From Streptomyces sp. MMG1533 (GTDB taxonomy: Bacteria; Actinomycetota; Actinomycetes; Streptomycetales; Streptomycetaceae), in NCBI RefSeq assembly GCF_001279775.1, contig NZ_LGDG01000001.1, forward strand, positions 186,001-250,000: 64,000 nucleotides of DNA, read 5' to 3'. Positions 25,917 to 36,173 of this stretch are shown here, one piece after another. The notes under the pieces were generated by a model. That model searched no databases. It saw only the letters and a program-made list of their open reading frames with translations, and was not told the DNA's origin. Position 1 is the first letter of the stretch, and each line of letters begins with the position of its first letter. Position numbers and translations under genes: made by a program.

Positions 25917-27722
25917 ATGCGCACGTCCATCGCCACCGTCTCCCTCAGCGGATCCCTCACCGAGAAGCTCACGGCCGCCTCCCGGGCCGGCTTCGACGGC
26001 GTCGAGATCTTCGAGAACGACCTGCTCGCCAGCCCCCTCACCCCCGAGGAGATCCGCGCCCGTTGCGCCGACCTCGGTCTCACCATCGACCTCTACCAGC
26101 CGATGCGCGACATCGAGGCCGTGCCCCACGCCGAGTTCGCCCGCAACCTGCGCCGCGCCCGGCACAAGTTCGAGCTGATGAACCGGCTCGGCGCCGACAC
26201 CGTCCTCGTCTGCTCCAGCGTCTCCCCCCTCGCCGTGGACGACGACGCCCTCGCCGCCGCACAACTCGGCCAACTTGCCGACCTGGCCCAGGACTTCGGC
26301 ATCCGGGTCGCCTACGAGGCACTCGCGTGGGGACGGCACGTCAGCACGTACGACCATGCCTGGCACATCGTCGAGACGGCCGGCCACCCTGCCCTCGGCG
26401 CCTGCCTGGACAGCTTCCACATCCTCTCCCGGGACTCCGATCCCAAGGCCCTCGAAGGCATTGCGTACATCCCCGGCGAGAAGATCTTCTTCCTCCAGCT
26501 GGCCGACGCCCCGCTGCTCGCGATGGACGTCCTGCAGTGGAGCCGCCACTACCGCTGCTTCCCGGGCCAGGGCGGCTTCGACGTCGCCGCGCTCGTCCGC
26601 AGTGTTCTGCATACGGGATACGACGGTCCGCTCTCCCTCGAGGTCTTCAACGACGTCTTCCGACAGGCCGAGGCCGGTCCCACGGCCGTGGACGCCCGGC
26701 GTTCCCTCCTCGTCCTCCAGGAGACGGTCGGCATCGCCGCACCGCCGGCCTGCGTCGCCCCGACGGGCATCACCTTCGCCGAACTCGTGACGCCAGACGC
26801 CGAGCACCTCTCGGGAGTGCTCGGCGCCCTGGGATTCGCCCGCACCGCACGGCACCGCAGCAAACCCGTCGACCTGTGGCAGCAGGGCGAGGCCCGGCTC
26901 CTGGTCAACACCGGTACGGCCGTACGCCGTGACGGCACCGGGCTCGCCGCGATCGGACTGGAGTCACCGGACCCGACGGCCGCCGCCCACCGTGCCGAGG
27001 CACTGCTGGCCCCCGTCCTGCCCCGCCGCCGCGCCCTGGAGGACGCCCAGCTGGACGCGGTGCTCGCCCCCGACGGCACGGAGTTGTTCTTCTGCGCCAC
27101 GGACCGCCCCGGACACCCCAACTGGCGCGCCGACTTCGAGGACATCGCCAAGGCGCCGGCACCCGGACGCACGGCCCGCATCGACCACCTCGCCCTCACC
27201 CAGCCCTGGCACCACTTCGACGAGGCGACCCTCTTCCACCGCAGCGTGCTCGGCCTGCACGCGCAGGAGAGCGTGGACGTCGCCGACCCCTACGGTCTGA
27301 TGCGCAGCCGCGCCGTCACCAACGCCGACGGCAGCGTCCGGATCGCCCTCACCGTCGGCGCGGCACCCACCGACGACACGGTCCACGCCCAGCACATCGC
27401 GCTGGCCACCGACGACGTGGTCACCGCGGCCCGCCGCTTCGTCGAGGCCGGCGGCCGGCTGCTGCCGATCCCCGCCAACTACTACGACGACCTGGCCGCC
27501 CGCCACGAGTTCACCGACGGCGAGCTGGAGACGTACCGCGAACTCGGCATCCTCTACGACCGTGACGCACACGGCGAGTTCCGCCACTGCTACACCCCCA
27601 CCATCGGACGCGTCTTCTTCGAACTCGTCCAGCGCGACGGCGGATACCGGGGCTACGGAGCCCAGAACGCCCCCGTCCGCCTCGCCGCCCAGCACACCGC
27701 GCGGCGGCTCACTGGCGGCTGA
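25917..27722 (+). CDS. Two-domain 3-dehydroshikimate dehydratase (QsuB-like, TIM barrel plus HPPD-like domain)
   Basis: A 601-residue fusion. Residues about 1-285 are an AP-endonuclease-2-type TIM barrel (SRAGFDGVEIFENDLL, YEALAWGRHVSTYDHAW, CLDSFHIL, LQLADAPLL, LSLEVFNDVFRQ), with Glu, Asp and His metal ligands as in AsbF/QuiC. Residues about 295-601 are a 4-hydroxyphenylpyruvate dioxygenase-like vicinal oxygen chelate domain (RIDHLALTQPWHHFDEATLFHRSVLGL, GRVFFELVQRDGGYRGYG). This matches C. glutamicum QsuB, which converts 3-dehydroshikimate to protocatechuate. The role of the second domain is uncertain. It follows the dehydrogenase in one operon. Its last 14 bp overlap the 3' end of the convergent membrane-protein gene. 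Confidence 0.88.
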   Translation: MRTSIATVSLSGSLTEKLTAASRAGFDGVEIFENDLLASPLTPEEIRARCADLGLTIDLYQPMRDIEAVPHAEFARNLRRARHKFELMNRLGADTVLVCSSVSPLAVDDDALAAAQLGQLADLAQDFGIRVAYEALAWGRHVSTYDHAWHIVETAGHPALGACLDSFHILSRDSDPKALEGIAYIPGEKIFFLQLADAPLLAMDVLQWSRHYRCFPGQGGFDVAALVRSVLHTGYDGPLSLEVFNDVFRQAEAGPTAVDARRSLLVLQETVGIAAPPACVAPTGITFAELVTPDAEHLSGVLGALGFARTARHRSKPVDLWQQGEARLLVNTGTAVRRDGTGLAAIGLESPDPTAAAHRAEALLAPVLPRRRALEDAQLDAVLAPDGTELFFCATDRPGHPNWRADFEDIAKAPAPGRTARIDHLALTQPWHHFDEATLFHRSVLGLHAQESVDVADPYGLMRSRAVTNADGSVRIALTVGAAPTDDTVHAQHIALATDDVVTAARRFVEAGGRLLPIPANYYDDLAARHEFTDGELETYRELGILYDRDAHGEFRHCYTPTIGRVFFELVQRDGGYRGYGAQNAPVRLAAQHTARRLTGG

Positions 27723-29172
27723 CGGTCCGGGTCACGCCCGCGAAGACGGTCGTGGCCAGGATCCAGCCGGCGATCACCAGGGCGTACGACAGCGTCTGGT
27801 ACGGGCCCTCCGGGGCGAAGGCACCCTCCTGGCCGAAGGAGATCACCGGCAGCAGCAGGTCGAGCGTGTAGAACACCGGGTTGAAGTCCGGGGCCTCGGA
27901 CGGCTTGAGCGGGCGCGGGTGGTGCAGCGCGTAGGCGACCGAGCCGATCGCGAGCAGCGACAGCAGCCACACGCAGGCGCGCAGCGGGCGGAAGCCGTAG
28001 CCGACGGTGGCGTCCTGGACATGGCCCCACAGCCGGCCGTACCAGGGCAGCGTGGTGCGGTGGCGACGCTGCTTGGCGAGCTGGACGAGCCGGGCGGCCC
28101 GGTCGTCGCCGATGCGCAGATAGGCGGCCGTCAACTGCTCGTAGGAGTGCGGGACATGGCCGTCGCCGTCGCGCTCCAGCATCGGCAGGCGGCGCTCGGC
28201 GGGCTCGTGCGGGGTGAGCGTGGTGTACACGAGGCTGCTCAGCAGCACCTCGCTTGGGACCACCTCCGGTTCGAGGAACAGGACGTCGATCTGGGCGCGA
28301 CGCAGATTCAGGGTGCCGTCCAAGCGGGGGCTCTTGCGCAGCCAGAGCTCGCCGATGGTGCAACTGCTGGCCCGCAGCGCCGCGTCGCCGGGATTCGACA
28401 GGATCGCGTACGACAGGTCGAGCCGGCCCGCGACCCGGCCGCCCCGCAGACCGATCCAGCCCCGTACCTGCGCGTTCCGCATCAGGAGGTCGCCCTCCAC
28501 GGTGAGCGTCTCGGCGTCGAGGGCGTGGTGGCCGGGCCGGCTGAGCCGGGCCTCGTTCAGGTTGACCGACCCGGCGATGTTCGCGCCGTTGAGCCGCATC
28601 TCCCCGTCGATCCGCAGCCCGGGCGCCCACAGGTCGTCGCCGATGGTCACCTGGTTCAGCTGGAGCATCGGCTCCGAGCCGTCCGGGGAGGTGAGGTGCG
28701 CGCGGTCCAGGAACAGCGCACCGGCGATCTGGGCGCCGCCGAGCCGGACCGGTCCGCGCAGTCGGCAGTCCGTCATCCGCAGGACGCCCTCCACCTTCAT
28801 CGTGGCGGCGGTCAGCCCCGGCAGCACGGACCAGCTGAGGTTCAACTGGCGCAGCCGGGCGCCGTACAGCAGGGGGGCTTCCTCGAAGAAGCAGTGGCTC
28901 AGCCGTACGGCGTGATCGGCCGTCCCGTACCGCAGGTCGAGTACGCCGGTGATGCGGGCGCCCGACAGTTTCAGGGCGGCTATCTCCCCGTCCTCCTGCG
29001 GTCCGTTGAGCAGCAGCGCGCGCAACACCGCTGCCCGGACGGTCCGTTCGGGTTCCCAGCCCGCCCCGTCGGCCGTGTCCTCGTCGTCCCCGGCACGGAA
29101 GTTCACGGACTCGCCCCGGGGAAAGGCCCGCCACACCCGCAGTTCGGCCGGCGTCAAGTTGTCGATCTCCAT
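27709..29172 (-). CDS. Pentapeptide-like beta-helix membrane protein
   Basis: A 487-residue protein that I recognise only as a conserved Streptomyces membrane protein, sometimes labelled oxidoreductase without clear reason. Residues about 50-285 consist of repeated LxLxxAxIxGxLxL-type strands (LKLSGARITGVLDLRYG, MRLNGANIAGSVNLNEARL, GRVAGRLDLSYAIL), suggesting a right-handed beta-helix. Residues about 330-370 are basic and helical (AYLRIGDDRAARLVQLAKQRRHR). The C-terminus has two clear membrane helices around a re-entrant-looking TLDLLLPVISFG, which resembles a pore loop. No redox motif is seen. It could be a sensor or channel with a beta-helix scaffold. Confidence 0.7.
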   Translation of the reverse strand: MEIDNLTPAELRVWRAFPRGESVNFRAGDDEDTADGAGWEPERTVRAAVLRALLLNGPQEDGEIAALKLSGARITGVLDLRYGTADHAVRLSHCFFEEAPLLYGARLRQLNLSWSVLPGLTAATMKVEGVLRMTDCRLRGPVRLGGAQIAGALFLDRAHLTSPDGSEPMLQLNQVTIGDDLWAPGLRIDGEMRLNGANIAGSVNLNEARLSRPGHHALDAETLTVEGDLLMRNAQVRGWIGLRGGRVAGRLDLSYAILSNPGDAALRASSCTIGELWLRKSPRLDGTLNLRRAQIDVLFLEPEVVPSEVLLSSLVYTTLTPHEPAERRLPMLERDGDGHVPHSYEQLTAAYLRIGDDRAARLVQLAKQRRHRTTLPWYGRLWGHVQDATVGYGFRPLRACVWLLSLLAIGSVAYALHHPRPLKPSEAPDFNPVFYTLDLLLPVISFGQEGAFAPEGPYQTLSYALVIAGWILATTVFAGVTRTVSRQ

Positions 29173-29333
29173 CAGCCGGGACTCTGACGTGCCGCACCTC
29201 GGGTGTCAACTCGTCGCGGCCGGTTGACGGTTCCGGTCGGCGCCGACCCGCTCCATCTCCTTCACGCACTGCTGCGGCGACCAGGGCCCGGGCCACCGGA
29301 TGTGTTCGTGGCCCGGGCCGCCGCACGGAGTCG

Positions 29334-29921
29334 TTATGGGCGGGTGTTCCATTCTGCGATCACCGGTCGACCGTGTTCTGTGGACAGTCGGCTGAATGTC
29401 GCCGTCGCGAGCTGGAACAGCCGGCCGTCCGCCGGATCCAGTCCCAGCCGGCGTGCCGTCAGTACCCGCAGGAAATGGGAGTGCGCGATAAGGATCACGT
29501 CGCCTTCGTGCAGGGCGGCGTCCACCCGGGCGAGCACCCGGTCGGCGCGCAGTCCCACCTCGGCGGGCGACTCGCCCAGATGCCCGTCGGGGCCGGGCGG
29601 CACACCGTCGGTCCACAGGTACCAGTCGGGCCGGGTCCGGTGTATGTCGATGGTGGTGACGCCCTCGTAGGCGCCGTAGTCCCACTCGTGCAGGTCGGGA
29701 TCGGTCACGACCCCGCTGATGCCCGCCAGTTCGGCGGTGCGTATCGCGCGGCCCAGCGGGCTGGCCAGCGCGAGAGCGAAGGTCCGTGACGAGACGAGCG
29801 GAGCGAGGGACTTGGCCTGTTCCTCGCCGTGCTGGGTGAGGGGCAGGTCGGTCCAGCTGGTGTGCTGTCCCGACCTGCTCCACTCCGTCTCGCCGTGGCG
29901 GACCAGCAGCAGATCCCCCAC
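29334..29921 (-). CDS. Histidine phosphatase family protein
   Basis: A 195-residue member of the phosphoglycerate-mutase-like superfamily. The catalytic RHGETEW is at residues 8-14, ASPLGRAIRTAEL contains the second phosphate-binding Arg, HEWDYGAYEG carries the acid/base Glu region, and the second catalytic His is in LIAHSHFLRV. GTG 29921 lies 8 bp downstream of the gnd stop, so it is the last gene of the pentose phosphate operon. Relatives include SixA-like, CobC-like and sugar phosphatases. Its position suggests a sugar-phosphate or bisphosphate substrate connected to the operon, which is inference. Confidence 0.85.
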   Translation of the reverse strand: MGDLLLVRHGETEWSRSGQHTSWTDLPLTQHGEEQAKSLAPLVSSRTFALALASPLGRAIRTAELAGISGVVTDPDLHEWDYGAYEGVTTIDIHRTRPDWYLWTDGVPPGPDGHLGESPAEVGLRADRVLARVDAALHEGDVILIAHSHFLRVLTARRLGLDPADGRLFQLATATFSRLSTEHGRPVIAEWNTRP

Positions 29922-29929
29922 GGCCGGAC

Positions 29930-30808
29930 CTACTTCGCCGACTCGACGGCGTGGCCGCCGAACTGGTTGCGCAGCGCCGAGATCATCTTCATCTGCGGCG
30001 AGTCGTCCTGACGGGAGGCGAACCGGGCGAACAGCGACGCCGTGATCGCAGGCAGCGGCACCGCGTTGTCGATGGCGGCCTCCACGGTCCAGCGGCCCTC
30101 GCCGGAGTCCTGCGCGAAGCCCTTCAGCTTGTGCAGGTGCTCGTCCTCGTCGAGGGCGTTGACGGCCAGGTCGAGGAGCCAGGAACGGATGACGGTCCCC
30201 TCCTGCCAGGAGCGGAAGACCTCGCGCACGTCGGTGACCGAGTCCACCGCCTCCAGCAGCTCCCAGCCCTCGGCGTACGCCTGCATCATGGCGTACTCGA
30301 TGCCGTTGTGAACCATCTTGGAGAAGTGCCCGGCGCCGACCTTGCCCGCGTGGACATAACCGGACGGTCCCTCGGGCTTGAGGGCGTCGAAGATCGGCTG
30401 GAGCCGGTCGACGTGCTCCTTGTCGCCGCCGACCATCAGGGCGTAGCCGTTCTGCAGACCCCACACGCCGCCGGAGACGCCCGCGTCGACGAAGCCGATG
30501 CCCTTGGCACCGAGCTCGGCGGCGTGCTTCTCGTCGTCGGTCCAGCGGGAGTTGCCGCCGTCGACGACGGTGTCACCGGGGGAGAGGAGGTCGCCGAGTT
30601 CGTCGACGACGGACTGGGTGGGGGCGCCGGCCGGGACCATCACCCAGACCGTGCGCGGGGCTTCGAGCTTGCCGACCAGTTCGGGCAGGCCGCTCACGTC
30701 GGAGACTTCGGGGTTGCGGTCGTAGCCGATGACGGTGTGGCCGGCGCGGCGGATCCGCTCGCGCATGTTGCCGCCCATCTTGCCGAGGCCGATGAGTCCC
30801 AACTGCAT
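29930..30808 (-). CDS. gnd: 6-phosphogluconate dehydrogenase, decarboxylating (short GndA-type)
   Basis: A 292-residue oxidative pentose phosphate enzyme that converts 6-phosphogluconate to ribulose 5-phosphate and CO2. The N-terminal GLIGLGKMGGNMRERI is the dinucleotide fold, with GYDRNPE after the second strand, and DGGNSRWTDDEKHAAELGAKGIGFVDAGVSGGVWG contains the substrate-binding serine and the SGG loop. KMVHNGIEYAMMQAYAEG holds the catalytic Lys and Asn. The protein is about 180 residues shorter than the E. coli type, as expected for the short GndA class, many of which prefer NAD. It starts 1 bp after the pgi stop. Confidence 0.92.
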   Translation of the reverse strand: MQLGLIGLGKMGGNMRERIRRAGHTVIGYDRNPEVSDVSGLPELVGKLEAPRTVWVMVPAGAPTQSVVDELGDLLSPGDTVVDGGNSRWTDDEKHAAELGAKGIGFVDAGVSGGVWGLQNGYALMVGGDKEHVDRLQPIFDALKPEGPSGYVHAGKVGAGHFSKMVHNGIEYAMMQAYAEGWELLEAVDSVTDVREVFRSWQEGTVIRSWLLDLAVNALDEDEHLHKLKGFAQDSGEGRWTVEAAIDNAVPLPAITASLFARFASRQDDSPQMKMISALRNQFGGHAVESAK

Positions 30809-30809
30809 G

Positions 30810-32474
30810 TCAGTTCACTTTCTTCAGTTCGCGGTAGGTGGCCACGAGGGCGGCGGTGGAGGGATCGAGTCCGGGGACGTCCGTGCCCTGGGTGAGGGCG
30901 GGCTCGACGCGCTTGGCGAGGACCTTGCCGAGCTCGACGCCCCACTGGTCGAAGGAGTCGATGTTCCAGATCGCGCCCTGGACGAACACCTTGTGCTCGT
31001 AGAGGGCGATGAGCTGGCCGAGGACGGACGGGGTGAGTTCCTTGGCCAGGATCGTCGTGGTGGGGTGGTTGCCCTTGAAGGTGCGGTGCGGCACCTGCTC
31101 CTCGGCGACGCCCTCCGCGCGCACCTCGTCGGCGGTCTTGCCGAAGGCGAGCGCCTGGCCCTGCGCGAACAGGTTGGCCATCAACAGGTCGTGCTGCGCC
31201 GCCAGGTCGTCGTTCAGCTCGCCCAGCGGGCGGGCGAAGCCGATCAGGTCGGCCGGGATGAGCTTGGTGCCCTGGTGGATCAACTGGTAGTAGGCGTGCT
31301 GCCCGTTGGTGCCGGGCGTGCCCCACACCACAGGGCCGGTCTGCCACTCCACCGGACTGCCGTCACGGTCCACCGACTTGCCGTTGGACTCCATGTCCAG
31401 CTGCTGCAAGTACGCGGTGAACTTGGACAGGTAGTGACTGTAGGGCAGGACGGCGTGCGACTGGGCGTCGAAGAAGTTGCCGTACCAGATGCCCAACAGG
31501 CCCAGGATCAGCGGGGCGTTGTCCTCGGCGGGTTCGTTCCGGAAGTGCTCGTCGACGATCCGGAAACCGTCGAGCATCTCCAGGAAGTGGTCCGGGCCGA
31601 TGGCGATCATCAGGGACAGGCCGATGGCGGAGTCGTAGGAGTAGCGGCCTCCGACCCAGTCCCAGAACTCGAACATGTTGTCCGGGTCGATGCCGAACTC
31701 GGTGACCTTCTCCGCGTTCGTCGACAGGGCCACGAAGTGGCTCGCGACGGCCTTGTCCTCGCCTAGGCCGCCGGGGCCGTGCAGCAGCCAGGAGCGGGCC
31801 GAGGTGGCGTTGGTGATCGTCTCGATGGTGGTGAACGTCTTGGACGCGACGATGAACAGGGTCTCCGCCGGGTCCAGGTCGCGCACGGCCTCGTGCAGGT
31901 CGGCGCCGTCCACGTTCGACACGAACCGGAACGTCAACTCCCGTGCGGTGTACGCCCGCAGGGCCTCGTACGCCATCGCCGGGCCCAGGTCCGAGCCGCC
32001 GATGCCGATGTTGACGATGTTCTTGATCCGCTTGCCGGTGTGGCCGGTCCACTCGCCGGAGCGGACGCGGCCTGCGAAGTCGCTCATCTGGTCGAGGACC
32101 GCGTGGACCTTGGGGACGATGTTCTCGCCGTCGACCTCGATCACCGCGTTCGCGGGGGCGCGCAGCGCGGTGTGCAGTACGGCGCGGTCCTCGGTGATGT
32201 TGATCCGCTCGCCGTCGAACATGGCGTCGCGCAGCCCGAACACGTCGGTGGCGGCGGCGAGTTCCTGGAGCAGGGCGAGGGTCTCGTCGGTGATCAGGTG
32301 CTTGGAGTAGTCGATGCGCAGGTCGCCGACGCGCACGACGTACCGCTCGGCGCGGGCGGGGTCCGTGGCGAACAGCTCACGCAGATGCGGGTGCCACTGG
32401 GCGCGGTGGTCCTCCAGGGCCGCCCACTGCGGTCGCCGGGTGAGCCTGGGGGACTCGGAAGGGGAGTCAGACAT
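30810..32474 (-). CDS. pgi: Glucose-6-phosphate isomerase
   Basis: A 554-residue phosphoglucose isomerase, full length for the family. Signatures are [33 protein letters not shown], the PGI signature [21 protein letters not shown] with the catalytic His, and [28 protein letters not shown] with the catalytic Lys. It overlaps opcA by 8 bp and sits directly before gnd. Its position inside an oxidative pentose phosphate operon would allow fructose 6-phosphate made by transketolase and transaldolase to be recycled to glucose 6-phosphate. Confidence 0.95.
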   Translation of the reverse strand: MSDSPSESPRLTRRPQWAALEDHRAQWHPHLRELFATDPARAERYVVRVGDLRIDYSKHLITDETLALLQELAAATDVFGLRDAMFDGERINITEDRAVLHTALRAPANAVIEVDGENIVPKVHAVLDQMSDFAGRVRSGEWTGHTGKRIKNIVNIGIGGSDLGPAMAYEALRAYTARELTFRFVSNVDGADLHEAVRDLDPAETLFIVASKTFTTIETITNATSARSWLLHGPGGLGEDKAVASHFVALSTNAEKVTEFGIDPDNMFEFWDWVGGRYSYDSAIGLSLMIAIGPDHFLEMLDGFRIVDEHFRNEPAEDNAPLILGLLGIWYGNFFDAQSHAVLPYSHYLSKFTAYLQQLDMESNGKSVDRDGSPVEWQTGPVVWGTPGTNGQHAYYQLIHQGTKLIPADLIGFARPLGELNDDLAAQHDLLMANLFAQGQALAFGKTADEVRAEGVAEEQVPHRTFKGNHPTTTILAKELTPSVLGQLIALYEHKVFVQGAIWNIDSFDQWGVELGKVLAKRVEPALTQGTDVPGLDPSTAALVATYRELKKVN

Positions 32475-33402
32475 GTGCGGGGATCTCCTTGGTGCCCTCG
32501 CCCCGCAGGGCGACGGCGTACATCTCGTCCGCGTCGAGGCGCCGCAGCTCCTCGGCGATGAGTTCGGAGGTGGTGCGGACCTTCAGTGCGAGGGTGCGCG
32601 AGGGCTGGCCCGGCAGGGACAGCGTGGCCAGCGGGCCCTCGGGGCGGTCGATGACGATCTCGCCGTTCGCGGTGCCCAGGCGTACGGCCGTCACCACCGG
32701 CCCCGCGGTGACGACCCGGTTGACGTTGACGCCGAGGCGGGCCTCCAGCCAGCGGGCCAGCAGTTCGGCGGCCGGGTTCTCCTCCTCGGCCTCCACTGCC
32801 GCCGAGGTCACCTTCACCCGGGCCTGGTCCAGGGCCGCCGCCAGCATCGAACGCCACGGCGTCAGGCGGGTCCAGGCGAGGTCGGTGTCGCCGGGCGCGT
32901 AGGAGCGGAGCCGGGCCTGAAGCACCTGGAGCGGGTTCTCCACCGCGTACAGGTCGGTGATCCGGCGCTGGGCGAGTGCGCCCAGTGGGTCCTTCGCCGG
33001 GTTCTCCGGGGCGTCCACCGGCCACCACACGACGACCGGTGCGTCCGGAAGCAGCAGCGGCAGGACGACGGAGTCGGCGTGGTCGGACACCTCGCCGTAC
33101 GTCCGCAGGATGACCGTCTCGCCGGTGCCCGCGTCGGCGCCCACCCGCACCTCGGCGTCGAGGTGGGAGTTGGTGCGGTCGCGCGGGGTGCGGGCGTGCC
33201 GCTTGATGACGACCAGGGTGCGCGAGGGGTGCTCGTGCGAGGCCTCCTCGGCCGCCTTGATCGCGTCGTAGGCGTTCTCCTCGTCCGTGACGATGACCAT
33301 CGTCAGGACCATGCCCACGGCGGGGGTGCCGATGGCGCGGCGGCCCTGCACCAGCGCCTTGTTGATCTTGCTTGCCGTGGTGTCGGTCAGGTCGATCTTC
33401 AT
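32467..33402 (-). CDS. opcA: Glucose-6-phosphate dehydrogenase assembly protein OpcA
   Basis: A 311-residue OpcA. The start [22 protein letters not shown] is typical, and [38 protein letters not shown] and [28 protein letters not shown] are conserved blocks. It supports activity or assembly of Zwf in actinobacteria and cyanobacteria. ATG 33402 overlaps the zwf stop (ATGA), which favours stoichiometric synthesis; a longer in-frame extension has no conserved content. It overlaps pgi at its 3' end. Confidence 0.92.
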   Translation of the reverse strand: MKIDLTDTTASKINKALVQGRRAIGTPAVGMVLTMVIVTDEENAYDAIKAAEEASHEHPSRTLVVIKRHARTPRDRTNSHLDAEVRVGADAGTGETVILRTYGEVSDHADSVVLPLLLPDAPVVVWWPVDAPENPAKDPLGALAQRRITDLYAVENPLQVLQARLRSYAPGDTDLAWTRLTPWRSMLAAALDQARVKVTSAAVEAEEENPAAELLARWLEARLGVNVNRVVTAGPVVTAVRLGTANGEIVIDRPEGPLATLSLPGQPSRTLALKVRTTSELIAEELRRLDADEMYAVALRGEGTKEIPAHV

Positions 33403-35012
33403 GGCCTGCGCCAGCTCCGTCCGTCTCGTGCGAGCATCTCGTCGGCTTCCTCGGGTCCCCAGCTGCCCGACGCATACTGCGCCGGCCTGCCGTGGTTCGC
33501 CCACTGCTCCTCGATCGGGTCGAGGATCTTCCAGGACTCTTCCACTTCCTGGTGACGGGGGAACAGGTTGGCGTCGCCGAGCAGGACATCCAGGATGAGC
33601 CGCTCGTACGCCTCGGGGCTGGACTCCGTGAACGACTCGCCGTAGGCGAAGTCCATCGTCACGTCCCGGATCTCCATCGAGGTGCCCGGCACCTTCGACC
33701 CGAACCGGACCGTCATGCCCTCGTCGGGCTGGACGCGGATCACGATCGCGTTCTGGCCCAGCTCCTCGGTGGCCGTGGAGTCGAAGGGGGAGTGCGGGGC
33801 CCGCTGGAAGACGACCGCGATCTCGGTGACCCGGCGGCCGAGGCGCTTGCCGGTCCTGAGATAGAAGGGCACACCGGCCCAGCGGCGGTTGTCGACGTTC
33901 AGCTTGATGGCGGCGTACGTGTCCGTCGTGGAGGCCGGGTCGATGCCGTCCTCGTCGAGGTAGCCGCGCACCTGCTCGCCGCCCTGCCAGGCCGCCGCGT
34001 ACTGTCCGCGCACCGCGTGGGCGCCGATGTCCTCCGGCAGCTTCACGGCCTTGAGCACCTTCAGCTTCTCCGTGAGCAGCGACTCGGCGTCGAAGGCGGC
34101 CGGCTCCTCCATGGCGGTGAGCGCCATCAGCTGGAGGAGGTGGTTCTGGATGACGTCCCGTGCGGCGCCGATGCCGTCGTAGTAGCCGGCGCGGCCGCCG
34201 ATGCCGATGTCCTCGGCCATCGTGATCTGCACATGGTCCACGTACGACCGGTTCCAGATCGGCTCGTACATCTGGTTGGCGAAGCGGAGCGCCAGGATGT
34301 TCTGGACGGTCTCCTTGCCGAGGTAGTGGTCGATGCGGAAGACCTGGTCCGGCTCGAACACGTCGTGCACGAGCGCGTTCAGCTCACGCGCGCTCTTCAG
34401 GTCCCGCCCGAACGGCTTCTCGATGACCGCGCGTCGCCAGGAACCCTCGGGGGCGTCCGCGAGGCCGTGCTTCTTCAGCTGCCGGACGACCTTCGGGAAG
34501 AACTTCGGCGGTACGGAGAGATAGAAGGCGTAGTTGCCGCTCGTCCCGCGCGAGGCGTCCAACTCGTCGACGGCGGACCGCAGTTGCTTGAACGCCGTGT
34601 CGTCGTCGAAGTCGCCCGGGATGAACCGCATGCCCTCGGCGAGCTGCTGCCAGACCTCCTCACGGAACGGCGTGCGGGCGTGCTCACGGACCGCGTCGTG
34701 CACGACCTGCGCGAAGTCCTGGTCCTCCCAGTCGCGCCGGGCGAACCCGACCAGGGAGAAGCCCGGCGGGAGCATGCCGCGGTTGGCCAGGTCGTAGACG
34801 GCCGGCATCAGCTTCTTGCGGGACAGGTCGCCGGTGACACCGAAGATCACGAGACCGGACGGGCCGGCGATCCGGGGGAGGCGGCGGTCCTGGGGGTGGC
34901 GCAGGGGGTTGGACCAGTCGGCCGCGGGGAGGACCGGGACGGTCACCTCCGGCTCGGTCTCCTCGGTCTCCGCTGTTACCGGAGCCGTCGTTTCGGGAAG
35001 TTCCTCGCTCAT
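33399..35012 (-). CDS. zwf: Glucose-6-phosphate 1-dehydrogenase
   Basis: A 537-residue enzyme that makes 6-phosphogluconolactone and NADPH. The cofactor motif [14 protein letters not shown] is near residue 58, and the substrate signature RIDHYLGKE with the catalytic His/Lys region is near 227. An acidic extension of about 45 residues rich in Glu, Thr and Val precedes the fold. It is 4 bp overlapped by tal upstream and by opcA downstream. The isozyme number in the genome cannot be judged from this window. Confidence 0.95.
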   Translation of the reverse strand: MSEELPETTAPVTAETEETEPEVTVPVLPAADWSNPLRHPQDRRLPRIAGPSGLVIFGVTGDLSRKKLMPAVYDLANRGMLPPGFSLVGFARRDWEDQDFAQVVHDAVREHARTPFREEVWQQLAEGMRFIPGDFDDDTAFKQLRSAVDELDASRGTSGNYAFYLSVPPKFFPKVVRQLKKHGLADAPEGSWRRAVIEKPFGRDLKSARELNALVHDVFEPDQVFRIDHYLGKETVQNILALRFANQMYEPIWNRSYVDHVQITMAEDIGIGGRAGYYDGIGAARDVIQNHLLQLMALTAMEEPAAFDAESLLTEKLKVLKAVKLPEDIGAHAVRGQYAAAWQGGEQVRGYLDEDGIDPASTTDTYAAIKLNVDNRRWAGVPFYLRTGKRLGRRVTEIAVVFQRAPHSPFDSTATEELGQNAIVIRVQPDEGMTVRFGSKVPGTSMEIRDVTMDFAYGESFTESSPEAYERLILDVLLGDANLFPRHQEVEESWKILDPIEEQWANHGRPAQYASGSWGPEEADEMLARDGRSWRRP

Positions 35013-36154
35013 TCCCCGTCAACCCCCTTGCTGGTCAGGGACTTCGTCACGGCGTCCAGCGTGTCCTGCCAGGCCACCTCGAACTTGGCGACGCCCTCGT
35101 CCTCCAGCTGCTGCACGACCTCGTCGTAGGAGACCCCGAGCTTCTCCACGGCGGCCAGGTCGGCGCGGGCCTGCGCGTAGCCGCCGGTGACGGTGTCGCC
35201 GGTGATCCGGCCGTGGTCGGCGGTCGCGTCGAGCGTGGCCTCCGGCATCGTGTTGACCGTGCCGGGTGCGACCAGATCGTCGACGTACAGCGTGTCCTTG
35301 TACGCGGGGTCCTTCACACCGGTCGACGCCCACAGCGGCCGCTGCTTGTTGGCCCTGGCGCCGCCGAGGGTGGTCCAGCGCTCACCGGCGAAGACGGTCT
35401 CGTACGCCTCGTAGGCGAGCCGGGCGTTCGCCAGCGCCGCCTTCCCCTTCAGGGACAGGGCCTCGTCCGTGCCGATGACCGTCAGCCGCTTGTCGATCTC
35501 GGAGTCGACGCGGGAGACGAAGAAGGAGGCGACGGAGTGGATCTCGGAGAGGTCGAGGCCCTTCGCCCGGGCCTTCTCCAGGCCGGCGAGGTAGGCGTCC
35601 ATGACCTCGCGGTACCGCTCCAGGGAGAAGATCAGCGTGACGTTGACGCTGATGCCGGCACCGATGACCTCGGTGATGGCCGGCAGGCCCGCCTTCGTCG
35701 CCGGGATCTTGATCATGACGTTCGGGCGGTCCACCAGCCAGGAGAGCTGCCTGGCCTCGGCGATCGTGGCCGTCGTGTCGTGGGCGAGGCGCGGGTCGAC
35801 CTCGATGGAGACCCGGCCGTCACGGCCGCCGGTCGCCCTGTATACGGGATGCAGGATATCGGCTGCGGCACGCACGTCGGCGGTCGTCATCATGCGGACG
35901 GCCTCGTCGACCGTGACGCCCCGCACGGCGAGGTCGGTGAGCTGCTCCTCGTAGCCCTCTCCGGAGCCGATGGCGGCCTGGAAGATGGACGGGTTGGTGG
36001 TGACGCCCACCACGTGCTTCGTCGCGATGAGTTCGGCCAGGTTGCCGGACTCGATCCGCTTGCGCGACAGGTCGTCCAGCCAGATGGAGACGCCCTCGTC
36101 GGACAGGCGCTTGAGTGCTCCCGCGGTCGCGGTTGCTTCGGTCACTTTGATCAT
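35009..36154 (-). CDS. tal: Transaldolase
   Basis: A 381-residue class I aldolase of the long actinobacterial transaldolase type. Signatures are [15 protein letters not shown] and [14 protein letters not shown], in which the Lys near residue 150 should form the Schiff base. KRPLWAST-type sequence appears as [19 protein letters not shown] 36154 is chosen because the conserved [21 protein letters not shown] start lies there; the SD is weak. It is 19 bp from the tkt stop and overlaps zwf by 4 bp. Confidence 0.93.
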   Translation of the reverse strand: MIKVTEATATAGALKRLSDEGVSIWLDDLSRKRIESGNLAELIATKHVVGVTTNPSIFQAAIGSGEGYEEQLTDLAVRGVTVDEAVRMMTTADVRAAADILHPVYRATGGRDGRVSIEVDPRLAHDTTATIAEARQLSWLVDRPNVMIKIPATKAGLPAITEVIGAGISVNVTLIFSLERYREVMDAYLAGLEKARAKGLDLSEIHSVASFFVSRVDSEIDKRLTVIGTDEALSLKGKAALANARLAYEAYETVFAGERWTTLGGARANKQRPLWASTGVKDPAYKDTLYVDDLVAPGTVNTMPEATLDATADHGRITGDTVTGGYAQARADLAAVEKLGVSYDEVVQQLEDEGVAKFEVAWQDTLDAVTKSLTSKGVDGE

Positions 36155-36173
36155 CTTCTTTCTGGCGATCGGA

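Noticed and set aside
25917..27722. Stand-alone 4-hydroxyphenylpyruvate dioxygenase for tyrosine catabolism
   Set aside because: The HPPD-like part is only the C-terminal domain, fused to a dehydroshikimate-dehydratase barrel in a shikimate operon.
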